This document shows, in pieces, positions 1-8,930 of a stretch of DNA of 64,000 nt. A program made the position numbers and the translations under genes. The notes below the pieces were generated by a model. That model was given only the letters and a program-made list of their open reading frames with translations. It ran no database searches and had not been told where the DNA came from. Positions within the stretch are counted from its first letter, which is position 1; each line of letters starts with the position of its first letter. This DNA comes from Trichomonas vaginalis G3 (Eukaryota > Parabasalia > Trichomonadida > Trichomonadidae). The stretch covers positions 1,736,001-1,800,000 of the forward strand of contig NC_067205.1 in assembly GCF_026262505.1 (NCBI RefSeq), written 5' to 3'.

Positions 1-1
1 T

Positions 2-115
2 CATTTTGACAGTGACTTTGACTCTGACGATTGGAGCGACAGCAGCGATACTGAAGAATATGAACTATTGTGTGAAGCACAGCAATGGGAGGAGTTGCAA
101 TACTTTTGTAAGTGA
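2..115 (+). CDS. C-terminal end of an acidic Ser/Asp-rich protein (partial)
   Basis: The frame is already open at the window edge and runs to a TGA at 113-115, so only about 37 C-terminal residues are visible. They are rich in Asp, Ser and Glu (several SD and DSD pairs, then EEYELL) and end in a short Gln/Glu/Trp stretch. Acidic tails of this kind occur on many unrelated proteins, so no function can be given. A second frame is open to position 227, but its composition (hydrophobic, Val-rich) looks like chance. The host of this tail could be a cellular gene or another element. Confidence 0.35.
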   Translation, partial: HFDSDFDSDDWSDSSDTEEYELLCEAQQWEELQYFCK

Positions 116-235
116 GAACGTTTATTTTTACAGTAGTGAAGTCGTTTGTGAAAACGTTAGTGAGGTGAAGTGGTTGGCGGCTTTGTACATATTTAAGGTT
201 AAGTTGGTGTTGTCGTTTGTGTTGTAAAATATACG

Positions 236-775
236 TTAACGGTTTTGTAAAGTGTCAAATTCACATATAATGGGTAAGGAGGCGCGCAGTGCCTCCGTAC
301 ACTTGATAGGTATACTAACTATAACCTCTTTTATCTTTTCTACAAATGTTTTCCATAATAGTATGTATAATATTTCTTGTAAATTCAGGAACATGTTCCG
401 GAAATTCTGTATTCCAGTAAGTTCTGTCTTGGTGATCATCGTTGTCTTCTTCTATTTCTTTGTTTTTCTTCCAAATATTCTTATTCAACAGACTTCTGCG
501 CATTTCACGCCTTTATTGCGTCTAAGTCTTCTAGGTAGGCTTTATACATATGCATTTTTCCGGTTCCTGTATACGGGAATACCTGAACATCAGTTTCAAA
601 TGATCTTTTGTAAATTTGTTTTCGAATATCTTGATTAATATTTAACTAAAAACGTTTCTCGGTCTCCTTTTATTCAATTCAAGTTCTTCAATCTCTTTTT
701 TAAGTTCGTTGATCTTGAGAGAGGAATATAGAATCCAACATTCATTAACTCTTTGAGAGAATGTCAGACCAATCT
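236..775 (-). pseudogene. Decayed coding stretch, unrecognised
   Basis: Read on the minus strand, several short pieces of sensible protein follow one another in different frames. First comes a Lys/Glu-rich heptad-like piece (KINELKKEIEELEL), then a piece with PYTGTGKMHMYKAY, then a Lys/Asp-rich piece with NKNIWKKNKEIEED. The composition is protein-like and continuous, which suggests one or two old genes broken by frameshifts. I do not recognise the family. A plus-strand frame over 252-638 is also open, but its Phe/Ile/Leu-rich translation looks like the shadow of this AT-rich antisense. Confidence 0.3.
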
Positions 776-1890
776 GAATAAAATAAACTTAATATTTTCT
801 ATAATTTTCATACTAGAATAGAATTGGTTAATGATAATTTAATATCTTTTTGCTTCACTTGTAGAAATTATTTTGAAATTAATTTTTTGTAATCGACAAG
901 ATACAAATTTGTTATGACTAAATGTTGTCACTACTAATTAAAATTCCATTTACAACAGCTACTTTATAAACATCCATCCAAAATTGAAGATTCCTAAAAT
1001 TTCAAAATGGAAATATGCAATATGAATGATGAAATCATATCCAATAGTTATGAAATTCAATCATACATAAGAATAAAGATAGAAAAATAAGCAAATATGA
1101 AAATTTAATGCATAATGATATGTGAATAACTGTAAAATTGCAAAACCACATCAGCATCAATTATTGGCATAAATATATATTCTTTTGATTGTATATGCAT
1201 TTCTGTTTTGGAAATAACTTTCAGATTAAACTTGTTAAGCCAATTCATAGATAATTTGCACGAAAACAGTTCTGAACAACTTAGAAAATGGTCTTTGTCT
1301 AACTACCAGAAATAATTTATTGATAGAAATGTCTTTTAAAAAGAAAATTTCATATTAGGCATCCGTAAGGTTTTTGTTTGAATGTTGGGGGTTAAGGAGT
1401 GTAATAGTCAAGATATTAGATAACTAAGTGTATGAAGTTGTCATCTATGTTGATAACAGCGGAAAATTAAAAATAATTATTAAATCATAACTTTTTGTCT
1501 CATGAAAACCATAAAAAAAGTATAAAACTAAAGGTTTTTGCATGTGAACTATAGAAAGCTTTAGATTCATAAAAACTAGATTTTTTTTGATATTTTGATT
1601 TTTGAGGTATACTTTTAAAAGTGGATTTAAAGCACTTATGAAAAAACATTAACTTCTGTCGTTATGATTATTGATTTAGACAATAATGATTTTAATCTTT
1701 GATTATCAAAACACTAAAGTCATCTTTTTAACATTTGCTTGGTAGCATTAACTCAAGTCTAAAGTACTATTTTATGTGGCACTCTTAGAATTTTTGTATT
1801 CATTGTACACGCTGAAATAGTACCATTAAAGATATGACGAACTTTACAAAAAACAGTTAGGATACTATAAATCTAACTGCCAATTTATAC
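776..1890. other. AT-rich DNA without a recognisable gene
   Basis: No open frame of note on either strand, no repeats shared with the rest of the window and no RNA gene seen. The composition resembles the other host-like intervals at 35411-36246 and 38482-41330. This is probably host intergenic DNA into which element A was inserted. Confidence 0.6.
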
Positions 1891-2158
1891 AAAAAAAAGG
1901 TAGTGGGGCTTCCAGGCACTTCGTGCCCTCTAGCCCCGAAGATGTTTAGTATAAATGAAGTTTTTATTCGGAAAATTGTTAGTCTTCTGGTGTGAATTCG
2001 GAGGACTCTTCTTCTTCCTCCATTGCTTCTGGGAAGAAGCCTTCTTCTGGGTCGAAAACATTATATAATGTTTCACTTTTCACAAATTATATATGTTTTC
2101 ATGTTTTGTCACTTTTCTGTCACTTTTCGGGTAAAAACATTTTTATTATTATATATAA
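1891..2158 (+). repeat. Terminal repeat of the C-type Maverick, left copy in element A
   Basis: A short A-run leads into GGTAGTGGGGCTTCC, a small GC-rich hairpin (AGGCACTTCGTGCC), a run of CTTCTTC repeats and then a TATA-like AT stretch just before the methyltransferase start. The same order is seen inverted at 7974-8251 and directly at 41333-41580. These are the outer ends of the element and probably the sites recognised by the integrase and the terminal protein (inference). Confidence 0.75.
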
Positions 2159-3020
2159 ATGAATTTTACAAAACCTCCGTTACCGTTCTTTGGAAATAAG
2201 AGTAAATGTAAAGATATTATATTGAGAGAACTTAAGAAACTACCGAATGGTCTAACATTTGTAGATTTGTTCGGTGGAAGTTTCTATATATCCCATTTGT
2301 GCCATACAATATTCCCAGACTCAAAGATTATATGCAATGACTTCGACAACTATATGGACCGTCTCAAACATATCCAGACACAACAATATATTGAAAGAGT
2401 TAAAAGAAAAGATTCAATAGGTAAGATGGAACGTATACCATTAGATAACAAAAATATTGTGAGAGAGGTTTGAAAAAAGCAGAATATATAGACTGGGATA
2501 GTATATCTGCTTAGACTATTATATAGTGGTTCTATAAGAGTTCATGACATTGAAACACTTATGTCAAAAGTTTATATATCTTAACTATACAAATGTTTTC
2601 AAAGAGAACATAGAAAAATATATTGAGGGTATAGAGTTTGTGAGATGTCATTGGACAGAGTTGTATGAAAAATATAAAGACAAGGAAAATGTTTTCTTTA
2701 TAGTGGACCCCCGTTCTTAACACATGGGATTTTCAATACCAAGTAGACTGGACTTTGAGAGACTCTTTAGAAACTTTAGACGTTTATACATAACTCCATG
2801 CTTTTACTTTACATCCGATAAAAGTGGTTTGGAAACCGTTATGAGATGGTTAGAGGACATACATGACTATGAGTTTAGATATGACAAGATAGAATATGAG
2901 AGAGGTCCTATAAACCGGAGAAAGTGTCATAACAAAGAAATTTTATTAGTAAGTAAATGTGGTTTGAAATGGACTACTTGTTGTTTTAGGTTTTTTCCAT
3001 TGTGTCATTTATTTATTTGA
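2159..3020 (+). pseudogene. Adenine DNA methyltransferase gene, left copy in element A (fossil)
   Basis: Nearly identical in DNA to the complete gene at 41581-42399. The N-terminal part with the FFGNK motif and the DLFGGS motif is visible. The copy is broken, with about five breaks along its length. See the element C copy for family and role. Confidence 0.8.
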
Positions 3021-3112
3021 CGTGGCAGAAAAGTAAGAGAATATGAAGATGAACCAATGCCTGCAAATGTTCAGTATATGTACTCGTAAGAGATATTTTT
3101 ATCTAATATTAA

Positions 3113-3355
3113 ATGGACGCACAGAACTTAGCGAATGCACAGCAACCTGGACAACCAAACCCAGAGAATATTCCAAATGAAGTTAGAATACAAACTGCAA
3201 TGGCAAACTATGGTCAAGTGCCAACAGATGTACAAATGCAAACTGCCATGTCAAATGACGCTGCGTTAGGTTTGCCACCATGGTATGCAAATATGAGATG
3301 GAAAGAGTTTTATACAAACCCTGAAGTGGGATATAAACAATCTTTATTGCAATGA
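3113..3355 (+). pseudogene. Small Maverick gene, left copy in element A, cut off by the central insertion
   Basis: Identical for most of its length to the N-terminal two thirds of the 120-residue gene at 42539-42901. It loses homology where the MULE-bearing centre of element A begins. It keeps the paired sequence MANYGQVPTDVQMQ and MSNDAALGLP seen in the other copies. Function unknown. Confidence 0.7.
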
Positions 3356-4845
3356 TCTCTAATATTATTACTCATTAATTTGTTGAAATATTGCATTTTA
3401 GTGGTAAAAATTAAAATTTAAGTTTACATGGAGAAAAAAAATTTTTAAATTCCAAAAAAAAATTCAATTGGGATAACGATAGGGACAAAAATTTAGAATC
3501 CCCATATGCTTGGGATAAAATCACATGACTAGTAAAAGATACATCTCTCTTTTTTTCAATAAGTTTGAAAGATGTTGTATTTTTGATTGTATTTCTGTCA
3601 TTTGTTTATCATAATTTGATATTTCGGGAATTTCACAATTTCTTGGTGGAAGGACAATTTGATGTAAATTAATATCTTGTTGAATGCGGAGAAAGTAATT
3701 TTCTTTGACTCGATTTAATAAAAGAAAAACAAACTTGTCAATTGCTAAATTTTTCACATTTCCAAATTCATAGTATTTAAAATTTTTGAACAAAGACTCT
3801 GATATATTATTAACAAGAGTCAATGAATCTTCCTTGAATGCAGAAATCCATTGTTCCTTATGTTTAGCCCATTGTCTTTGGAAATAGTTATTGAAATCAT
3901 CATAAGGCAAAATCAATTTTATTATTTTTTCATATAACTGATTAGCATTTTCCATATTCATAGGCATTGTGTAGCAGAGGATATTCATATATTTATCCAC
4001 ATCGGCCCTGATATTTTCGTCTGGAATTCTGTATAAGTTCTTACGAAGTGCCCTCATCACATGGAGGGCACACCAAAAGATATTACATTCTTGAAATGTA
4101 TTATGTATTGAATTAAAGATTTGGAGGGCACAATCTGACATAAAGTTGGATGGAGTTCTTTCAAACCATTCAAAAAACTTGATCAAACATTTTGAGATAG
4201 AAGTTTCATTATCTTGTTTTACAATAAAATAACAAAGTGGAATGACATGAGTCTTTTCAAACTTACAAGCAATGATATATAAAACAAGTTTTTCAAATAA
4301 TATTTTGAAAGTAGAGTCGATATGGTACATCCTAGGCTCTTCATATAACAAATCCTTGATACGACAATCTCCATATACAAAGAGAAAATCAACTGGATTA
4401 TCTACATCATCGATTTCATGATATAATAAATCTTTGGCTGAAGGAGTGTTTATTTTTTCGCTTTTATATTTGTTAACAACATCAAGAAAGTTTCCATAGT
4501 GATTACTGCCTTTCGGCATTTGCAAAATCTTTTCTGTGAGTTCCTTTTTGAGTTGCCGAAGAGTATTTTCATCATAAGAAAAGAAAACATAGTTATTAAT
4601 AAAAGGAATATTGAGAGCTTGATATGAACAAGAAATTGCATCAGCAACTTTACCACCACTAATAAAATACTGTTGAAGATAAGGTCTGAGAAAAATACTC
4701 TTTGGTGAATATTTAAAAGACGGTGGTTCACCAACATGATTATGAAAATGATGTCCATTTACAAATCTGTATTGATTAGATTTCATTTCAAAGGTAAAGT
4801 TAGCACTACAACTTCCCCATCTACAGTAATGTCTAATAATTGTTA

Positions 4846-6047
4846 TGTTATATACGAAAACGATAAAAACAGTTTGACAGAAAAGTGACAACTTTACGTG
4901 TCAAAAATATAAAAAGTGATATTTTATTCATCATTATCTTCTTCATAATTTATTTCATATTCTTCGTCTTACCAACAAAAGATGGGAATGTGAACAATTG
5001 CGGGCAATTTTTAGCCATTTTGGCTTGGAACTAGAGCCTGCGAGGTACATGGATAGTATCAGTACCTCACAGGCTCTAGTTCTCTATATGGCGCCGAGAA
5101 ATTTTGGTGAAATGTGGTCGCATTTCACCAAAATTTTTTCGGCGCCATAGGATGAATTGGAGGGTGAGAGATATTATTTCATACAATACTACTCTCACCT
5201 CCAATTCCCAGCCAAAATGGCTAAAAATTGCCCGCAATGTGAACAATTGCGGGCAATTTTTAGCCATTTTGGCTTGGAACTAGAGCCTGCGAGGTACATG
5301 GATAGTATCAGTACCTCACAGGCTCTAGTTCTCTATATGGCGCCGAGAAATTTTGGTGAAATGTGGTCGCATTTCACCAAAATTTTTTCGGCGCCATAGG
5401 ATGAATTGGAGGGTGAGAGATATTATTTCATACAATACTACTCTCACCTCCAATTCCCAGCCAAAATGGCTAAAAATTGCCCGCAATGTGAACAATTGCG
5501 GGCAATTTTTAGCCATTTTGGCTTGGAACTAGAGCCTGCGAGGTACATGGATAGTATCAGTACCTCACAGGCTCTAGTTCTCTATATGGCGCCGAGAAAT
5601 TTTGGTGAAATGTGGTCGCATTTCACCAAAATTTTTTCGGCGCCATAGGATGAATTGGAGGGTGAGAGATATTATTTCATACAATACTACTCTCACCCTC
5701 CAATTCCCAGCCAAAATGGCTAAAAATTGCCGCAATGTGAACAATTGCGGGCAATTTTTAGCCATTTTGGCTTGGAACTAGAGCCTGCGAGGTACATGGA
5801 TAGTATCAGTACCTCACAGGCTCTAGTTCTCTATATGGCGCCGAGAAATTTTGGTGAAATGTGGTCGCATTTCACCAAAATTTTTTCGGCGCCATAGGAT
5901 GAATTGGAGGGTGAGAGATATTATTTCATACAATACTACTCTCACCCTCAATTTTAATTACTTAAACTCATTCTATTTTTTTGACATGTAAATGTCACTT
6001 TTACTGAGATCTGACACAATGTCAGATCTCTTTTTTTCGTATATAAG
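4846..6047 (-). mobile_element. Hairpin-array element, copy 1 (4 units) inside the MULE transposase gene
   Basis: A non-autonomous insertion with near-matching ends (TGTTATATACGAAAA on the left, TTTTCGTATATAAG on the right). The flanks TGTTA and AGTTA look like a 5-bp target duplication with one mismatch. Inside are about 140 bp of left unique sequence, four tandem ~249-bp units from about 4988 to 5955, and about 90 bp of right unique sequence containing the hairpin GAGATCTGAC/GTCAGATCTC. It encodes no transposase. The same element recurs at 25458-27161 and, inverted, at 29283-30487. Confidence 0.8.
4988..5955. repeat. Tandem array of four ~249-bp units, each built of four hairpins
   Basis: Each unit is four palindromes placed end to end. 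One has a ~28-bp stem (GCCAAAATGGCTAAAAATTG...) with an 8-base loop. One has a ~21-bp stem (GAACTAGAGCCTGCGAGG) with a 13-base loop. One has a ~28-bp stem beginning TATGGCGCCGA with a 6-base loop. One has a ~17-bp stem (GAATTGGAGGGTGAGAG) with a 21-base loop. Units differ from each other by only a few bases, so the array has been homogenised or expanded recently. Frames of 63 to 80 residues are open through it on both strands but are by-products of the palindromes. Confidence 0.85.
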
Positions 6048-6191
6048 AGTTACTCCATCTGAATTCAAATGTGAATCTTTCCGATAATTGCAGTTAGCAC
6101 GCATCTCTGCTTGAACTCCATATTGAAGATAATGAATGAAATCAATATATTGTTTTGTATCAGCAAGGGGTGCAGGAACGGATTGATTCAT

Positions 6192-6762
6192 TTAAAAAAT
6201 GAAAAAAGTGAGAATTGTAAATAATTAAGGTTAATATTGAATAAATAATACATCAAACTAGTTTTAGAGTTGATAGTAAGAAGCGAAGAACACTACCAGT
6301 AAGATACAGCAGTAGTAGCTGCTTCATGCTGCATTGAGTATTGTTGAATAATTTGAAGTAGTGGTTTTTGAAATCAGCACCCCTATGAGAGCGCTGGCGA
6401 CCGAAACACCACTAGTAAGATTGTGTATTAGAAACTGCTTCATGCTGTGTTGAGTAAGCTTCGATATCTTTATCAGACCACATTTAAATTAACCACTCAC
6501 ATTCTCACTGTGGTCCATCTAAAATTTGTAAGCTTTATGACATAAAATTATATTATATGCAGGATCCCACCTATTACTTAATCTTTTTGGAATAAATGTT
6601 TTATAATATTTATCGATTGATTGTAATTTTTTGTATAAAAAAGTTTTTTTATTTATATTAAAAATATATTCGGTTAATGATATTATCTTATAATTTGTAA
6701 ATAAATCTAGTAATAAAATAACTTTAATAGTTGGTGTCACTTTTTCGAAAATTCTGGTTTTT
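6192..6762. other. 5' flank of the MULE transposase gene and edge of the MULE insertion
   Basis: No convincing gene. Two similar blocks with ACCAGTAAGAT and CTGCTTCATGCTG occur about 120 bp apart (near 6295 and 6415). Near 6735-6760 the sequence GTGTCACTTTTTCG followed by AAATTCT resembles the terminal inverted repeat of the MULE derivative at 20732-23959, so this is probably the outer end of the transposon. Confidence 0.45.
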
Positions 6763-7017
6763 TCCTGTGTTCGCGTCATCTGCATAAAGTTGTTTATATC
6801 CCACTTCAGGGTTTGTATAAAACTCTTTCCATCTCATATTTGCATACCATGGTGGCAAACCTAACGCAGCGTCATTTGACATGGCAGTTTGCATTTGTAC
6901 ATCTGTTGGCACTTGACCATAGTTTGCCATTGCAGTTTGTATTCTAACTTCATTTGGAATATTCTCTGGGTTTGGTTGTCCAGGTTGCTGTGCATTCGCT
7001 AAGTTCTGTGCGTCCAT
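6763..7017 (-). pseudogene. Small Maverick gene, right copy in element A, cut off by the central insertion
   Basis: The same gene as 3113-3355 on the opposite strand, starting at 7017. It keeps about 28 bp more of the original gene than the left copy before homology stops at the MULE side. It is otherwise identical in protein to the first ~86 residues of the complete gene in element C. Confidence 0.7.
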
Positions 7018-7149
7018 TTAATATTAGATAAAAATATCTCTTACGAGTACATATACTGAACATTTGCAGGCATTGGTTCATCTTCATATTCTCTATATCT
7101 TTCTGCCACGTCAAATAAATAAATGACACAATGGAAAAAACCTAAAACA

Positions 7150-7973
7150 AGTAGTCCTATTTCAAACCACATTTACTTACTAATAAAATTTCTTTGTTAT
7201 GACACTTTCTCCGGTTTATAGGACCTCTCTCATATTCTATCTTGTCATATCTAAACTCATAGTCATGTATGTCCTCTAACCATCTCATAACGGTTTCCAA
7301 ACCACTTTATCGGATGTAAAGTAAAAGCATGGATGGTTATGTATAACGTCTAAAGTTTCTAAAGAGTCTCTCAAAGTCCAGTCTACTTGGTATTGAAAAT
7401 CCCATGTGTTAAAGAACGGCGGTCCACTATAAAGAAAACATTTTCCTTGTCTTTATATTTTTCATACAACTCTGTCCAATGACATCTCACAAACTCTATA
7501 CCCTCAATATATTTTTCTATGTTCTCTTTGAAAACATTTGTATAGTTAAGATATAAAACTTTTGACATAAGTGTTTCAATGTCATGAACTCTTATAGAAC
7601 CACTATATAATAGTCTAGCAGATATACTATCCCAGTCTATATATTCTGCTTTTTTCAAAACCTCTCTCACAATATTTTTGTTATCTAATGGTATACGTTC
7701 CATCTTACCTATAGGTATCTTTTCTTTTAACTCTTTCAATATATTGTTTGTGTCTGGAATATGTTTGAGACGGTCCATATAGTTGTCGAAGTCATTGCAT
7801 ATAATCTTTGAGTCTGGGAATATTGTATGGCACAAATGGGATATATAGAAACTTCCACCGAACAAATCTACAAATGTTAGACCATTCGGTAGTTTCTTAA
7901 GTTCTCTCAATATAATATCTTTACATTTACTCTTATTTCCAAAGAACGGTAACGGAGGTTTTGTAAAATTCAT
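7150..7973 (-). pseudogene. Adenine DNA methyltransferase gene, right copy in element A (fossil)
   Basis: Starts at 7973 and is near-identical in DNA to 41581-42399. Most of the protein, including the FFGNK and DLFGGS motifs, lies in one frame. The copy is broken by about two or three breaks in its last third, fewer than in the left copy. Confidence 0.8.
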
Positions 7974-8251
7974 TTATATATAATAATAAAAATGTTTTTA
8001 CCCGAAAAGTGACAGAAAAGTGACAAAACATGAAAACATATATAATTTGTGAAAAGCGACACATTATATAATGTTTTCGACCCAGAAGAAGGCTTCTTCC
8101 CAGAAGCAATGGAGGAAGAAGAAGAGTCCTCCGAATTCACACCAGAAGACTAACAATTTTCCGAATAAAAACTTCATTTATACTAAACATCTTCGGGGCT
8201 AGAGGGCACGAAGTGCCTGGAAGCCCCACTACCTTTTTTTTTTTTTTTTTT
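7974..8251 (-). repeat. Terminal repeat of the C-type Maverick, right copy in element A
   Basis: The reverse complement of 1891-2158, ending in GGGGCTACC-like sequence and a T-tract at 8234-8251. Element B's first genes begin about 120 bp further on, so element A was inserted at or very near the left edge of element B. No clear target duplication could be read through the homopolymer tracts. Confidence 0.75.
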
Positions 8252-8369
8252 CATTTTCATTTATTTCCTCCTCTGTTTCATTTATTTTTAAAATCGGTTT
8301 CATTTATCATTAAATAAAAATTAGAATATAAGTGATGAAATATATTTTTTAATTAATATTAAATCAGAA

Positions 8370-8606
8370 ATGGCGGCAGGATTCTTTAAAAAATTATGGG
8401 ATGGAATTAAGAAAGCTGCAGGTTGGGTTCATAAAAAGATTATTAAACCCATTGCAAACTTTTTGGCACCAGTAGCGAAAACGGCAGGAACTATCATAGG
8501 TGGAGTATTAGGTACTAAAGCAGGTAATCCGGCGATGGGAGCACAAGCAGGTAACGCAATTGGTGGAATTGCTGAAGGAATACTTAATAAAATAGGAGGA
8601 AGATAG
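8370..8606 (+). CDS. Small amphipathic virion-type protein of element B
   Basis: 78 residues. An N-terminal basic amphipathic helix (MAAGFFKKLWDGIKKAAGW) is followed by a Gly/Ala-rich half with a GTIIGGVLGTKAG-like stretch. Short proteins with this plan occur repeatedly in Mavericks and adenovirus-like viruses as minor capsid or membrane-active core proteins (pVI/pX-like); assignment to that role is inference. It lies just ahead of the major capsid gene. The frame looks whole. Confidence 0.6.
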   Translation: MAAGFFKKLWDGIKKAAGWVHKKIIKPIANFLAPVAKTAGTIIGGVLGTKAGNPAMGAQAGNAIGGIAEGILNKIGGR

Positions 8607-8630
8607 TGGAAAAATAAATAAATATTATTT

Positions 8631-8846
8631 TTATCTTAGTATCGGTTGAAGTCTTTGATAAACTTTTTCTCCTTTATTTAAAACTTCTCTTATTGGGGCA
8701 GCTTTTGGTGTTATTGATTCAGCAACGTCACTAATTGCTTCTTTATTCTTAAATATCCAATTTGCTCCTTTCTTCATTGTTTCCCAAACTTTATGCGCTC
8801 CTCTTTTTACTTTATCCCACAGTTTCTTAAATATACCTGCAGCCAT
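8631..8846 (-). CDS. Second small amphipathic virion-type protein of element B, opposite strand
   Basis: 71 residues starting at 8846. It opens with nearly the same motif as its neighbour (MAAGIFKKLWDKVKRG against MAAGFFKKLWDGIKKA) and then diverges (IFKNKEAISDVAESI). The two genes converge with 24 bp between their stops, so they look like an inverted paralogous pair. Probably a minor capsid or membrane-active component. The frame looks whole. Confidence 0.6.
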   Translation of the reverse strand: MAAGIFKKLWDKVKRGAHKVWETMKKGANWIFKNKEAISDVAESITPKAAPIREVLNKGEKVYQRLQPILR

Positions 8847-8930
8847 AGTTGATTATTTCATTAAAATTAAAAATTCATTTTCATCTTTTAATTTTGATTT
8901 TTTATTTATTAATAAATAACGACTAACTAT

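Larger units (their letters stand above)
3521..6191 (-). pseudogene. MULE-type transposase gene, interrupted by a hairpin-array insertion
   Basis: The gene reads from 6191 toward 3521. About 49 N-terminal residues lie at 6048-6191 and the remainder at 3521-4845; the insertion at 4846-6047 sits between. The zinc-binding N-terminal region has NCNYRKDS before the insertion and HYCRWGSC followed by HHFHNH after it, which fits a FLYWCH/WRKY-GCM1-type finger. The catalytic core has the MULE pattern: a first Asp in IDSTFKIL, a second in FMSDCALQ, the family CxxH in FWCALHVM, and a Glu in NNISESLF. The C-terminus is a coiled coil (QMTEIQSKIQHLSNLLKK). The transposase would bind the element's ends and move it by cut-and-paste. 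Apart from the insertion the frame is open, so it was probably active shortly before. The 14 residues that precede the downstream open frame (MSLFCQTVFIVFVY) come from the insertion. Confidence 0.85.
1891..8251. mobile_element. Element A: Maverick/Polinton fossil made of two outward-facing copies of one end
   Basis: The left edge is an A-tract followed by GGTAGTGGGGCTTCC, and the right edge is the reverse complement followed by a T-tract. The arms (about 1891-3355 and 6763-8251) are inverted copies of each other and of the left end of element C (from 41333). Each arm carries the terminal repeat, the adenine methyltransferase gene and the start of the small gene next to it. No other Maverick gene lies between them; the centre is a MULE transposon with a nested hairpin-array insertion. 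The element is broken: roughly half a dozen breaks in the left arm, fewer in the right. The arms are nearly identical to element C, so the age looks recent. It could be an internal-deletion derivative of a Maverick with very long inverted ends, or a snap-back molecule from protein-primed replication. Confidence 0.75.

Noticed and set aside
252-638. 128-residue plus-strand protein with hydrophobic segments
   Set aside because: Phe/Ile/Leu-rich translation typical of the antisense of Lys/Glu-rich coding sequence; the minus strand reads better.
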